Shown: positions 1 to 12,057 of the stretch, in pieces
How the letters are laid out: the number at the start of each line of letters is the position of its first letter
Numbering within the stretch: position 1 is the first letter of the stretch
Origin: Pelagophyceae sp. CCMP2097
Lineage: Eukaryota; Sar; Pelagophyceae
DNA length: 64,000 nt
Reading direction: 5' to 3'
Assembly (NCBI GenBank): GCA_026770575.1
Contig: MU657177.1
Coordinates: 104,516-168,515, forward strand
Position numbers and translations under genes: made by a program
Notes under the pieces: generated by a model
Told to the model about the DNA's origin: nothing
Database searches by the model: none
Seen by the model: only the letters and a program-made list of their open reading frames with translations

Positions 1-2172
1 GCGACTAGGCCCGGGTCTGAAGCAAAGTTCGCTTCGCTCCCCATCTCCGCGCGTACAATCCTCGGCCTCAATTCTGCAAAGTTTGAAACGATGAAGCCCA
101 TCCAGCAGGCGGCCATCCCGCACGCCCTCGCCGGCCGCGACGTCCTCGGCGCCGCGCGGACCGGGTCCGGGAAGACTTTGGCCTTTGTGATCCCCGCGCT
201 GGAGCTTCTGTACCGGGAGAAATGGTCCGGGTCGGATGGTCTCGGCGTCCTCATCATCTCGCCGACGCGCGAGCTCGCTCTGCAGACCTTTGAAGTTTTG
301 CGGGTGGTCGGGTCGAAGCACGATATTTCCGCGGGCTTGGTCACGGGTGGCAAAAGAGACATCGACGCGGAGAAGCTCCGAGTCGGCAAGATGTGCCTCC
401 TCGTCGCGACGCCCGGACGTGTTTTACACCACTTGGAGGAGACGCCCGGGTTCGACGCGTCGAGGGTTTTGGCTTTGGTCATCGACGAAGCCGACCGCAT
501 CGTAAGAATCCCTCGCGTCGTCGGAAGAATCGTCATCCAAAAAGAATAGGTCGACATGGGATTCTCGCCCCAGCTCCAGGCCATCGTGAACTACCTCCCC
601 TCGGAGCGGCACACCATGCTCTTCTCCGCGACGCTGACCGGGCCGAGCGTGTCCATTTCGTCCGGGCCGAGCGAGGACACGCGCCTCGGCCGGCTCAAGA
701 ATCTTGTCGACGCTTCGACCGTCGAGTTCGTCGTCGCGCAGACCGAGGGCGAGGGCGTCTTGGATTCCAACGCGAAAGCCCCGACGCCGAAGCTGCTGCA
801 GCAGTGCTATGTTAAGGTGAATTTAGACGACAAATTAGACGTCGTGCATTCCTTTATCAAGTCGCACACAAAGGCAAAGTCCATCATCTTCGTCTCGGCC
901 TGCGCCCAGGCGCGTTATTTGCACGAGGCTCTGCGCGGCTTGCAGCCGGGCGTGCCCCTGTCTTCGCTGCATGGCAAGTTGTCGCAGCAGAAAAGAACGG
1001 CCGTCTATATTGATTTCTGCCAAAAGGAACATGCCGTCCTCTTCGCCACCGACGTCGCCTCGCGAGGCTTGGACTTCCAAGGCGGCGTCGACTGGGTCGT
1101 CCAACTCGACGCTCCTGAAGATGCCGAATGCTACGTGCACCGCGTCGGGAGAGCCGCGCGCAACAAAAGAAAGGGCGACGCCATGCTCGTCTTGCTCCCT
1201 TCCGAGGAGGCGCGCGTCGTGGAGTGGCTCCGGGAAGCCAGGGTGCCCATCAACAAGCTGAGTGTCAACCCGGCGCATTTCAAGAAGCATCCCACGAAAG
1301 CGCACGTCTCCGCACTTTTAGCGCAACGGCCGGAAATGCGCGCTCTCGCCGAAAGGGCCTTCAAGTCGTACGTGCGCAGCGTCGCGCTGGCGCGCGACAA
1401 GGCCGCGTTTGCCGTGGGGCAGCTGCCTTTAGCGGCATTCGCCGCTTCTTTGGGTTTAGCGGCCGCGCCTCGGCTCAAGCTGCCCAGCGCGGACGACGCG
1501 GCCGAGGCGTCCCACGACAAAAAGAACTCGAACCGCAAGCTGGACAAGCTGAAGATGCAAATTAAGGCGCAAAAGGAGCTGAAAAAGGCGCAGCGCGACG
1601 GCGCCACAATCGACGGCGCCACAATCGCCGCAAAGCCGAGACGACCTGCGGTCGACGACGACGAGGAGGACGACGACGGCGAGCTGGTCCTTGTGTCGGA
1701 GAGCCGGAAGCGCGCTATCCCAGAGGCGGAGCCGGCGTCTGCGACTGCAGCTCTTGCCAAGCGCAAGTTGAAGAAACTCAAACTCAACGCGGAAGGTGTC
1801 GAAAAGAGCCGCACGGCGCAGCCGCGGCGCACTTTGTTCGACGACGACGGCGTGGCGAAGCAGGGCATCGTCGCCAGCGCGGCGGCGGAGTCGATTGATC
1901 TGGATAAGCTGCGGACGGCAAACGACGATTTCGTCGCCCGGGTGCAACAACGCCTGCGCGAGTCCGCCCACGCCGACCGCGCGGGCGAAAAGGAGCGCAC
2001 CAAGGCCGCCAAGCTGAAGCGCAAGTTGGACAAGGCGAAACAAGACGACGGCAGTGGGAGCGACGACAGCGGCGGCGGCCAGGCGCGCCTCGGCGGCGGC
2101 CAGGCGCGCCTCGCCGGAGACTCGGGCGACGACGAAGCCGCGGGCGAATCGGACGACGACGACGACGATTAA
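1..2172 (+). CDS. DEAD-box RNA helicase, Dbp4/DDX10 type (5' end outside window)
   Basis: ATP-dependent RNA helicase expected to act in nucleolar 18S rRNA processing. The frame is open from base 1, and the residues before the Met at 91 read as a Q-motif region (KFASLPIS...FETMKPIQ), so the real start is upstream and Met 91 is internal. Exons are 1-501 and 550-2172; the 48-bp intron 502-549 (gtaaga...tag) splits the DEAD motif block so that DEADRI joins VDMGF. Visible in order: Walker A (ARTGSGKT), PTRELA, TPGR, DEAD, SAT, then the C-terminal RecA lobe with TDVASRGLD and HRVGRAAR. The segment ending FAASLGLAAAPRLKLP is the characteristic post-helicase domain of Dbp4/DDX10, followed by a long Lys/Glu/Asp-rich tail ending in an Asp run. 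Family assignment is firm; the subfamily rests on the C-terminal motif. Confidence 0.93.
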
Positions 2173-2354
2173 AAGATACGCTCTCCTTCGGATCGCCTCT
2201 CTCCTGTGGACTCGCCCTGGACTCGCCTCCGAGTCGGGCCTCCAAAGACTCGACTCAACCGTCTCTTTCCAGAAAATTTCTGTGCGCGTTGACGGGAACG
2301 CGTTAACGCTCGCTGCGCGGGCCATCAAGCGCGGCGAGAGGCGCGCGCGTTGGG

Positions 2355-4037
2355 ATGGCGGCGCTGGACGAGGTGCGTATCCTCCTCGCGCCGCGGCGGG
2401 TCCGGAGCCGCCGATTGGCATCGGGGTATCCCTCTGGACGTCTGGTGGACAGACGGTGGCCGTCCCCGCACGCACGCATCTGGGTAGGTCTACGATGTGG
2501 TCGTCGTCGGCCGCGGCTTGGTCGGCGCGGCGTGCGCCAAGTACGCCCAGGAATCCGGGCAACGGACGGCGCTCGTCGGGTGCGGCCGCGAGGCAGCATA
2601 ACGCGGGTCGCCCGACGATGCTCTCTAGGCCACGCGAGGTGGACCACGACGCGCGAGGTGAGCTCAGAGGGAGGCGAGGTCGGCGGTCCACCTGAAAAAG
2701 CCCCCGCGTTCAAAGCGGTGCCCACCTGCAAAAGCGGTACCCACGCTTTCCAGGCGTGTGGTCTTGCCACGGCGACGAAGGCCGCATCACGCGGCGCCTC
2801 GACACGGACGCCGTCTGGGCCGAACTTGCGGGCCGCAGCATCGACCGCTACGCCGGTACGTAGCCGTGTGGCGGTCTCTGCTCCGGCTTTCTCACGCGTG
2901 TGGCGGTCTCATGCTTGTGGCTCCGCAGGCATCGAGTCCGAGTCGGGCATCAAATTTCACCGCGCGCGCGGCTGCCTCGCCGTCGGCCGCAAAGGCGGGC
3001 CCTTCCTCCAAGCCGTGGCGGAGACGGCCTTGAAGCGAGGCTTGGAGCTGGAGGCGCTCTCGCAGGAGGCCCTCGCCACCAAATGGCCCTCGCTTCGACT
3101 CGACGCGTCTTTGCTCCAAGACTTTGACGCCGTGGCCGAGGCCGGCTGGGACGACGTCGCTGCAGATCGGCCAGAGTACGCGGCTTTATACGAGCGCAAG
3201 GACACGGGCGCCGGCGACGTCTCCCCGCGAAGGCTGCTCGAGGCGCAAGTCGCGCTGTTCCTCCGCGCCGGCGGTGAATGCGTCGAGCGCGTCGCGGCAA
3301 AGGTGCAGCCGCTCGAATCGGACGCGCAAGGACACCGCACCGTTTCTTTGGACGACGGGTCTATGATCAGAGCACTGAAAGTGATCGTTTGCACAAACGC
3401 TTGGACGAATTTCCGACAACTCCTGCCTCGCAAGCTCGCGTTGGAACTGACGACGCAGTCGACTAGACGGCGCGTCTTCTCGGCGGCGGACGCACAAGTT
3501 TTGTCTGACATGCCATCGATCATCGTCAAGGGTGGCATTTCTCCCTTTGGAAAAGCTTCGGACAAGTTCGACTCGGTCTACATCCTCCCGCCGACGCATT
3601 ACGACTCCGACTCCGCCGCGGCGGGTTTTGAGACGACAGCGCTGAAAATCGGCCACGGCAAGTATTTCGAGCGGCCACTCGACTCTGAAGAAATGGTGCT
3701 TGATTGGTACAGAGGCAATGGCCTCGAGGACAGGCGCGACTCTTTCGCGCGGTGCGAGCTGGCACTGGTGCTGGACAGGCTCTTAAGGCGGCCGGCGCCG
3801 GAGTCGGTAAACGACGTCTCCGCTCGGTGCGTGATACCCAAGACTCCGACGTCGAGGCCCTACCTCCACCTCTTCCACCCATCTCTCGGCTGCTGCGTCG
3901 GCTGCAACGGCTTTGCGGCCAAGTCGTCGGACGAGCTCGGGCGGCTAGCGTGGCACATGACGCAATCGCAGTCGGAAAGCGACTGGGGCGCCAATATCCC
4001 CCCCGATGCGTTCCGGCCAGTCTTCGCACCCGAGTGA
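2355..4037 (+). CDS. FAD-dependent amine oxidase (sarcosine/N-methyl amino acid oxidase-like)
   Basis: A DAO-superfamily flavoenzyme. Exons: 2355-2372, 2488 to about 2610, 2754-2855 and 2929-4037. Exon 2 carries the FAD-binding Rossmann motif (VVVVGRGLVGAACA). Exon 3 has a WSCHGDEGRITRRLD block typical of sarcosine-oxidase-like proteins. The last exon is one long open frame of about 370 residues. A Cys in the SARCVIPKTP segment near the end sits where monomeric sarcosine oxidases attach FAD covalently, which suggests but does not prove covalent flavin. The donor of exon 2 is unresolved: the frame reaches a stop near 2600 and no GT site gives the phase needed at 2754, so a GC donor or a sequence error is possible. 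Substrate unknown. Confidence 0.8.
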   Translation: MAALDEVRILLAPRRVRSRRLASGYPSGRLVDRRWPSPHARIWVGLRCGRRRPRLGRRGVRQVRPGIRATDGARRVRPRGSITRVARRCSLGHARWTTTREVSSEGGEVGGPPEKAPAFKAVPTCKSGTHAFQACGLATATKAASRGASTRTPSGPNLRAAASTATPVRSRVAVSAPAFSRVWRSHACGSAGIESESGIKFHRARGCLAVGRKGGPFLQAVAETALKRGLELEALSQEALATKWPSLRLDASLLQDFDAVAEAGWDDVAADRPEYAALYERKDTGAGDVSPRRLLEAQVALFLRAGGECVERVAAKVQPLESDAQGHRTVSLDDGSMIRALKVIVCTNAWTNFRQLLPRKLALELTTQSTRRRVFSAADAQVLSDMPSIIVKGGISPFGKASDKFDSVYILPPTHYDSDSAAAGFETTALKIGHGKYFERPLDSEEMVLDWYRGNGLEDRRDSFARCELALVLDRLLRRPAPESVNDVSARCVIPKTPTSRPYLHLFHPSLGCCVGCNGFAAKSSDELGRLAWHMTQSQSESDWGANIPPDAFRPVFAPE

Positions 4038-4313
4038 ACCGGCATAATGCACTCGAAGCCGCGATTCTCCACACTACGGGGTTCCGCGCACTCCCGGGCG
4101 ATAGGAGACGCGGTCGCTATTGGAGAGGCGGCGCTCCGAGGAGAAGAGCCGTCGGCCGTGAAGAGCGTCGATCGGCTGGAAAGGCCTGGGTTCAGCGGTC
4201 CTCACGGGCCGGCGTGAAACGCCGAGGGCAGCGCCTCGAGCTGCGATATCGCACAGGGCCCCGCAGGGGTCGAGTCCCACTATAAGCTTTCTAAGCCTCC
4301 CGGCGTGACGAAG

Positions 4314-6059
4314 CTACAGCGGCGGAGATGGGGGCTGCACCGTCCGGGGTTTTGTAGCAGACGCTCGTGAGACGCGGCGTTCGGACGCGACCCAGACGCC
4401 GCAGAGGCCGCCGAGCTGGAGCGTGAGCGCGACGTCTGTGGCCGTCGCGGCGACGAGGATGGGAGGCATCGCGGCCGCTATCCGGCAGCATACGCGCCAC
4501 GGCCGATGCCGGGCGCGCGGGCCGAGGAGTATGTGGTACGAATTGCCGAGCGTGACTACGTTTGCGGTCACGCGTCATCGGAATGCGGTCTCTTGCGATG
4601 GGTTTCGGGCGATGAAAGCACCTGCGATGAGCGGGAACATGGAGAACGTGTCGGCGGCCGGGAATCCGAGCGCGACGACGTTCAGCGCGCCCGCCAGCCG
4701 AGGTGGGACGCCTCGCCAGCGGAGGTGGGAGAAGTTGAGGTTGACCGCGGGTTGGGTATCGGTGCCAAAGGCGCGGCTGCCGGCGGCGCCGAGGTAGATG
4801 AACGCCGTCGTCGCCAACGCCGCGGTAAAGACGCCCCTCACCTTCTTCCCGTCCCGCGCGACTTTTGGTTTCAGGGGCTTGATGAGGCCGGGTTCGGAGT
4901 GTTGGAAAAGTTGACTGAAAAGTGTTGTCGAGAAAGCTGCGCCGAGGCCGGTCCAATCGACCATTTTCTGCGTTTCCCTCGGCTCCACGGCCAATACCGC
5001 CCCTGCGACCATGACGCCGAGCGAGGCGAAACGGAGTAAGGCCATTACAACTTGGAAATGCACCTGCTCGGCAAGGTCAAAGGACGAGAGCGGTAAGTTG
5101 CAAAGCACGCAATCGCGTTCCAACGCCCCTCCAAAAACGGCGCCGCCGTAACGACGAAGACTTGGGCGTACGCGACGAGCCCCGAGGACATGAGGAGCAT
5201 GAGGGCGAGTTGATAGGCCCACTGTCCATACGGCCCTAAAAATGCGCGGCACAACAATGTCGCTTCCAAAATCGATGACACGTCGTCCAATACAATGCTG
5301 TGCGGCAGCCGCCAGGCAAAGCCAAAGGCTCTTTGCAAAGCCGCGCGCGGGATCTTGGAGTACAAAGCAGGGCGACCCGCCTCCGCGGGGGACACGAGGC
5401 CCGCCGGTGAAACGCCGAATCGAACCGCGCCGACGCGCTGCTGCCGGTACGCCGTTCGATAAGCGAGGAGCTCGTCGGCGCACTCGTCAAACGCCTCGCT
5501 TTGAAGGTCGGCGTTCGGTGCGGCTGCGGAGAAAGCGCGCGCGTCGCCAGCCGGCCGCCGCACATCGAGGGACATCGTCCTCGAGGCGGCCTTCAACGGC
5601 GTCTGCGCGGTAAAGGCGCCGTAGTCTATGGTCAGGTCCTGGAACGACTTTCGATTTGGAAGGTCTCCGATACTCAGCCCGCCCCGCAGCACGTCCGCCC
5701 GCGCCGCCGCCTCGGCCACCCAGACGACGGTCGCGAGACTCATCAGCGACACGGATACGATGAGGATCGACGCCAGGAGCCAGCCTGCGAAACAGCTGTC
5801 GGCTCGGGAGCACGCTCCTCGCGTCGTCCTTCTCGATTGCCGCTTGCGTCACCGTCTCCGCCGAGGCTGGGCTTGGTCGGATCTCTCAGGTGGTCTTCGA
5901 CGAAGGAGCGACCCATCGGGTTCCTTCTAAGGAACCCCGTCTTCGACACTGGAGCAGACCCGCTTTGACGAAGATGTATGGCATGGATAGGCACCCAACA
6001 CCCAAAATGTAGTTTACAGTAAACGCGTACAGCGCCCCAGCCCCGTAGCGCTGCGCCAT
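4314..6059 (-). CDS. Multi-pass amino-acid transporter (AAAP/SLC38, TMEM104-like)
   Basis: Four exons agree in phase: 5960-6059, 5125-5784, 4622-5050 and 4314-4555 (476 aa). The first membrane segment is ALYAFTVNYILGVGCLSMPY, the usual AAAP opening with the G-x-G/C-x-L-x-MP signature; the second is created across intron 1 (KAGWLLASILIVSV). A long hydrophilic insert of about 130 residues follows, which recalls TMEM104, before further helices. Intron 3 joins FPLIA to VTLGNSY, matching the conserved FPL-x-x-TL core of the family. The start at 6059 was chosen because it lies just before the first helix; the frame is open upstream to about 6164. Substrate is inferred only from family. The exon 2/3 junction has alternative acceptors; the one given keeps phase. 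Confidence 0.75.
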
Positions 6060-6420
6060 TTCGCTCCTCCCCGCGCTCCGGAGACGAGGCGGAGCTTTAA
6101 GTCGCGCTCCTCGACGGACCGCACGTGAGCACGAGTTTGGGCCAACTGGCCAGAAGGGCGTCACTGCAACCGTCCTCTTCGGCGATCTTTACTTTAATCG
6201 ATCAAACAATCGGCGCGGAGGGCAGGCGAAGCGCAGGGAGCAGAGAAACGGGAGAGCGCGAAGAGAAGCGGCGGGCGGTGTCAGTCATCTAGCAGTGCCG
6301 GCCGTTCGGCCGCTGGACGTAAGGTCCCTGTCGGAAGACGTAGGCCTGCGCGAATGCGCGAGGATCCCCCTCTCCTTCGGCGAGGGGGAAACGCGTGTCC
6401 AATTTCGCGCGAGGACACCG

Positions 6421-6586
6421 ATCCGGACGGCGATCTCGGCTCCACCGCGTCGCCCGCCGCCCAGAGGCCCGCGGCGCACTCCGGAGGCGCATCCAGCGAG
6501 GCGATCCGGACGGCGATCTCGGCTCCACCGCGTCGCCCGCCGCCCCGAGGCCCACCGCGCACTCCGGAGGCGCATCCAGCGAGGCG
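6421..6586. repeat. Two tandem copies of an 83-bp unit
   Basis: A unit starting atccggacggcgatctcggc recurs with a period of 83 bases (6421 and 6504), the copies differing at only a few positions. It lies in the roughly 600-bp stretch between the transporter start (6059) and the SBNO stop (6663); I see no gene there, and opposite-strand ORFs over it are composition artefacts. Confidence 0.85.
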
Positions 6587-6662
6587 CGCGCTGGCCACTG
6601 CCGCGGGCAATGTGTTGAAAAAGTCACAAAAGTCATTAGATGTCCGACCATTTATTTCGGCC

Positions 6663-9600
6663 TCAGTTTGAGCGCCTCTTGCTGGCGGCGCGGCGGTCTC
6701 GGAAAATTTGGTGCTCGTGCTCCAGCGCGGCAAAGGCGGTCTTGTCGGAGTCGTCCGTGTCTCGTTCCACATACTGGACGATGTCCCTCCAAGACCTTGA
6801 GGCCAACAAAATGCCGAGCGTCACCCTTCCGGTCATTTTCGAAGACGTGTCCGTCTCCACAGCGCGCATGACGCGGATCCGGTCCTGGGACCAGGCTTTG
6901 GCGTGGTACTGCGCGCGTAGAACTTTGCTCCAAATGTGCAGGATCGGGCCCGTTATCAACATTTCCTCGGAGACCTACGACTCGGTCAGAGGCACTTCCG
7001 AGACGGCGCGCACTTCGGGAAAGATGGCGCATGCGGGAAAGATCGCGCAGAAGAGACGAACAAGGCGCACCTGCGCTCGTTTCGAAAAGGCGCGCGTCCA
7101 GATCGTCCTGGCCTCGTCTGCTTCGCAGTGCGCGCCGTACGAGAAACTGACAATCTTCCATTCAATCGCGTTGCTATCTTTATGCGGGTGGTACTGCAAA
7201 AACTTGTCCGTCTTCACCGAGAGGCCGCGCATCGAAGCCTCGCCGACTTCGATGATCAAACAGACGTCGTTGGATCTCTCGTTGACTCTGAAGCCGTCGC
7301 GGTCGCCGAACCGTGCTTCGTGCACTTTTTTCGGCAGGGAAAAGTTTCCAACGGACCACTTCGAGTTGCGCGTCGTCCTGGCGACGGGTCTGCTCCGCTC
7401 AGCGTCTGCGAACATGCCCGCTACAGAGATTGGGTTTGCGGCCGTGCCCGACGCAGCGTTGCCGTCGGCGGCGTTGCCGTCGGCGGCCGTGCCCGCGGCG
7501 GCGGCGGCGGTGCGCTGGCCTCGCGAATCGGCGCCGAGGCGCTGTCCCGCGTCTTCGTCCTGCGTCGGTTCCGCGGCAGTGTTGTTCATCCGGGACTCTT
7601 CTAAACGGTCCAGCGCGGCGTCCCAGTCCATCCCGCGATCAATCTTAATGGGGACCAGCTTCAGCGGGAACTGCGAAGGCGTCTGGATCTTCAGCGAACG
7701 CTCGTTGCCGTCGTCGATCAAAACGCTGCGGCCCGCAAAATTCTGAATGCCTTTGTGGTACCTAAAGTTCCGCCGTTCAAAGGAAGTCTCATGCGACATT
7801 CAAAGCAAGTCTCGGGGCCCCACTTCGGGGCAGGGCCGCAAAAGGGCCATTATTTCGGGGGACGCGGTTCCTTGACCGGCCGTCGCGCATGGCTGTTTTG
7901 ATCGCCAGCTCCAGATACCGAGCAAAGTAGTCGAAGAGGTACTGCTGCCGCGCCACCTAGACTTTGCGCGTCGCAAAAACGTGGTCTTTTCACGCTCATC
8001 TTCGGTTCTTACGACGCCGGACGCACCTCGAGGCCCAGAATGCGGTTCAGGAATTTCGCCACCATGTTCTCGGGCGGCGGCCCTTCGCCCTTGCCGGGCG
8101 CAGGTTCGTACCTAGTTGCCGGGTTTACGGCGCGAAGCGACCACCGGCAACGAGCGGGAGCGCGAAGCGACCACCGGCAACGAGCGGGAGCGCTCGATTC
8201 TGAGAAGAGTTCCCCCGGCGTGGACCTCTGCGGTGCCTCTCTCCGCGGTGCTTTCCCCGGACGACGCCGCCTCTCACTCGTCGATGTTGATCCCGACCAG
8301 CGAGAGCCAGAGCCTCGCGGCGTGGAGCAAATGCAATTCGTCTGCCACCGCAACTTCGCCGCCCGTCTGGCCGATCCAGCCGCTGTGGGCTCCGATTAAG
8401 GCCGCGTTGGCCACACAAAGTTTCGCGATGGCGATCCTTTCCCCCTTTGGCAGCTTTGGCGGTTTCACCAGAGGCCGTTCCTCGTTGGGGGCCTGCCTGC
8501 CCAAGAGCTCGCCACAGCTGGAGCTGGCGTGGTGGTACATGTCGAGGACGGAGATGGCGCCTTCCGCGGTGTCGACGTTAAAGCATTGCCTAGACGAGGC
8601 AGACTCGAATTCGCATCCAGAAACGGCTCAAAGGCGACGAAGGATGCCTCTCCGATGAGACATGCGCTCACCATCCTTTGGTCACACCCGACGCCCGACG
8701 GTCGCCCTGCGTCAGCGCCCCGAGCGACTCGAGCCGTTTCACCACCGCGGCGCAGAACCGCCGCTCGCCGCCGAGAGGCGACACCAAGAGCTTGTACTGC
8801 GGCGCCGAAGACTGGTTCGACCGGTGCGACCGGCCTAGCGTACGACGGTCGGCAAGGCGGAGGTTCCGATGCCAGCGCCTCTCCCCCGACGTTTCGGATC
8901 CTCCGCTTTCTCTCCCCGGCCGGTTCGCATCCTCCGCTTTGACGCCGCAACACACCCATCTGTTGAATCGTCTTGTCCGCTGACCACGGCAGCTCCAAAG
9001 TGATGTGCACCCGCCTCGTCTGGTTCTTCACCCTGGATGTCTTCTCCGCGTGCAGCGAAATCCCCGACGAGGCCGCGTCTGAAATGATCGCAACGAGCTT
9101 GCGGCCGGCCTGGAACTCTTCCCTTTCGTAGATATTTTGCTCGTCCATCGAGACGCCGTTCATCGTCCTCTTCTGGTACTCGAGGGCCCCCTTCCAAGTC
9201 CGGACGAGCCTCGAGCTGCGCCCCGACATTTCCGCGACGCAGTCGACGCCGCCGAGGTCGTCTACGATGACGTCGAGAGCGTTGCCCGGCAATTCCAGTT
9301 CGTCGACTAACTTCATCAGCTTTGTGATCCATTCCACGTCACTCACACCGTCGTCCATCGCCAAGTCCGCGTCCTCCGTCATGTCCACGACGTCGGAGCA
9401 CTCGTCCTCGGAGCCGCTTTCGGAATCGTCCCAGCCCCACGCGTCTTGTTCTGGAGCCGACGCACGTTGAACATCCGCCTCCGTCAGATCCAGCGTCTCG
9501 TCCGACTCCCGCCGACTCTGCTTGAAAGGCCTGCCTCGACTCTTCTTCGGCGGCGGCGACTTTGGCGATCGTTTCTTCACGACGCACTTGACGCCTTCAT

Positions 9601-12057
9601 CGCTGAATAAAGAGTCCGCGTCGTCGTCCTGCTCCATGAGATCCATTTCGGCCTCGTCGGCGGCCTCGTTTAAAGCGTCGGCGGCGGCTTCCGCCATCAA
9701 CTTCTCCGCTTCTTCCAGCTCGGCCTCCCATATTCGCCGTATCACGAACTTCAGAGTCTCCTGAGGTGCACTCAGCATGCTCTCCTGCGAGTCCTCCGCC
9801 TCCTCCGCCTCCTCCGCCTCCTCCTCCACCTCCGCCTTCGCCGCCTTTGCCGTTTTGCCTTTCAACTTTTTGGCGCCATCAACGGCAGTCTTGTCCTCCG
9901 CCTCTCTCGCCGCCGCCCTTTTCGCGTGCGCCTCCCCGGTCGACTGCAGACCGATGACGACGCACTTGCCCTCTGCTAAGGCCTCTTTGGCCAGCGCCAC
10001 GAGCTTTGGGACCTACCAAATGGCGCCTCAGACGGAGGAGCAGACGGCTTCTCCAGGAAGAGTCCCTCTGCCCCCCACGCCTTGCCTCCAGACGCACCTT
10101 GAACGACGTGATCAACGAGCGGAAGAAGCGCTGGTGGCCGCCCCAGAGGATGGAGTGTGCTTGCTTCCGGGCGTTTGAGTACTTCTTGGCCGCGTCAGGG
10201 TCCACCCCCCCGACTTCAAACGCCATCGCCGCGAGCTTCGTCTCCGTGCGAGTGTGAAGGTACTGCCACAGCTTGGCCGCGCGGTCGTATTGGCGCTGCC
10301 TACGAAGCCGAGGTGAGGCACGGGCGCGCGCCGTGGCACTTGCCATGGGCCGAGGCTGAAGCGGCGAGGGCCGCTTGCAGTCACGTCCACGACTCCGTGG
10401 ACCGTTCTGACTTGACGGTCTCCAGACGCGGGCCTCGACTGCGCCGGCGAAAGGTCGGCCTCGCAGACTTCAAAATCCGTCCCCTCGAAAGACAGCGTCC
10501 GGCACAGTAAAGCGCCCTGCTGCTTCAGATGCAAGGCGCAGAGCTCCATGGCCCCGACGCCGCGCCTTTCCACAGTGGAGATAAAATTCTGGATGCAGGC
10601 CACGGAAAACTCCTCTTCCTCGTCATGCTCGTGCCCGGGGAAGGGCGACCGCGGGCCCCACAGACCGAGCCGAGCCATGTACGCATAATTCCGCGGCTCC
10701 GACACCGCCTAGGAGCACGGCGTCGCAAGGCGCCGGGGTTCGCAAGGGGGCCGCGTTGCAACAGCGCCCTCTCTCTGTCTCCGCAAACGTCCCCCCAAAC
10801 ACGCACCGTCGCCGAGCAGTAGACGACGCGGGCGCGCGGGAGGTTCTTCTGGATCCAGAAGACAGCGCGCCCGGCGGCGGTTTCGGTGCCAGGGACGTCG
10901 GACACGAGGTTCTTGGCTCGGTGCGCTTCGTCAAAAAGGAGCAGGCCTAAGTGGCGGGGGTCGACGCGGGCGGGCGTGGCGAGTTGCGAAAAGCCGCGAA
11001 AGGCGTCGCTGAAACGCGCGCAGGCGCCCGTCGCTGAAACGCCCGTCTCTGAGACGCCTCTGCGACTCCGAGCTCTGTACATTTTCCAGAGGCAAACGCC
11101 GCTGCGCGCCGTCAAAGTCTTCGCCGCACCAGTCCACGACCTGCTCCAGCCTCTTTGCGACGCCTTCGTCCATGGATTTTTGTGAGCAGCCTTTCGACAG
11201 CGAGCTGTACGTGCAGAACAAAACACCGTCGCCGTGCTTGGCCCGCATGTCCGTCTTCACCGAGGCTGGCAGGCCGAAGACGTCGATGTCGTCCATGCCG
11301 AGGTCGCCGAGGTCCCTTTCCGCGTCGACTTTGAGGTCGATGTTCGTTGAGACCCAGATGTGTTTTTTCCGCCCTTGCAAACAGTTCTCCATGATCAACC
11401 CAGCCAGCTGCCGGCCCTTGCCCATGCCCGCGCCGTCGCCGAGGAAAAATCCCCCTCGCGAGCCCGAGGCGAGGTCGGTGTCGTGCCTCTGACACGCGTA
11501 GGCAACAAATTCCAGCTGCAGATCCGAAAGCTTCCCTTCCGCGACGACTTCCGCGCGCTGCACGGCGATCTCGAGCTGGTACGTCACGTCTGGGGGCGCG
11601 ACGGTGGCCAAAGAACCGTTTTCGACGGCGTTGGACGGGTGGGGTTGCATGCCCGGCGTCGTAAACTTCGAAGGACGGTACTTGGCGTACGAGACCTCCT
11701 CCTCCGTGCCGGCCACGTCGTCCTTGCCCGCGGCCTTGTCCGCCTCCGCCGCGGCCTTGTCCGCCTCGGCAGTGTCCTGGCGCCGGGCGTGTCCGGGCTC
11801 GAGACGCCATCGCTTTTCGGGAAGCGGCACGCACCTCGACGTCGTCGTTCGCGCTCTTCGTCGGGTCGCTAAAGTCCACCTGCGCGGCGCCGTCGGGGGC
11901 GGAAATCGAAGAGGCCATTCCGGAAACGCAAATCGAAGAGGCCATTCCGGAAACGCACGGGCTCCGACTCGACATTGACATAGGCCCGTTGCAGGACCAT
12001 CAGAGATTGCTGCTCCACCGCCTTGGAAGCCGAGAGCTTCCCCGTCGTCTGGCCCAT
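6663..12057 (-). CDS. Strawberry notch (SBNO) family helicase-like protein
   Basis: Large nuclear SF2-like helicase protein of the SBNO family, known elsewhere as a transcription/chromatin regulator. N-terminal lobe: [27 protein letters not shown], then Walker A-like [17 protein letters not shown], and [12 protein letters not shown]. Then [15 protein letters not shown] and [29 protein letters not shown], and [13 protein letters not shown] with [18 protein letters not shown] and RSHRSNQ, all SBNO hallmarks. Resolved 3' exons: 8278 upward, 8027-8111, 7877-7956, 7071-7761, 6663-6974. An apparent in-frame TAG at 6975 is the acceptor of the 96-bp intron 6975-7070. Between the lobes is an acidic, Lys-rich insert with a 9-bp repeat (Glu-Glu-Ala) at 9785-9830. 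Start at 12057 is the first ATG (MGQTTGK); nearby the 26-bp block encoding FRNGLFD is duplicated. Exons upstream of 8540 were not all pinned. Confidence 0.88.
8132..8191. repeat. 30-bp tandem repeat (two copies) inside an SBNO intron
   Basis: gcgaagcgaccaccggcaac plus ten more bases is repeated exactly twice. It lies within the predicted intron 8112-8277 of the SBNO gene, so it should not be coding. Confidence 0.85.

Noticed and set aside
1131..2691. Long minus-strand ORFs antisense to the DEAD-box helicase
   Set aside because: Arg/Ser/Leu-rich translations with no motif; stops are rare on both strands because of high GC content.
4195..4290. tRNA-like T-arm (ggggtcgagtcccac) downstream of the FAD oxidase gene
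   Set aside because: No matching acceptor stem, D-arm or anticodon arm could be built around it.
9766..9957. Pro-rich plus-strand ORF
   Set aside because: It is the complement of the Glu/Ala repeat inside the SBNO coding region.
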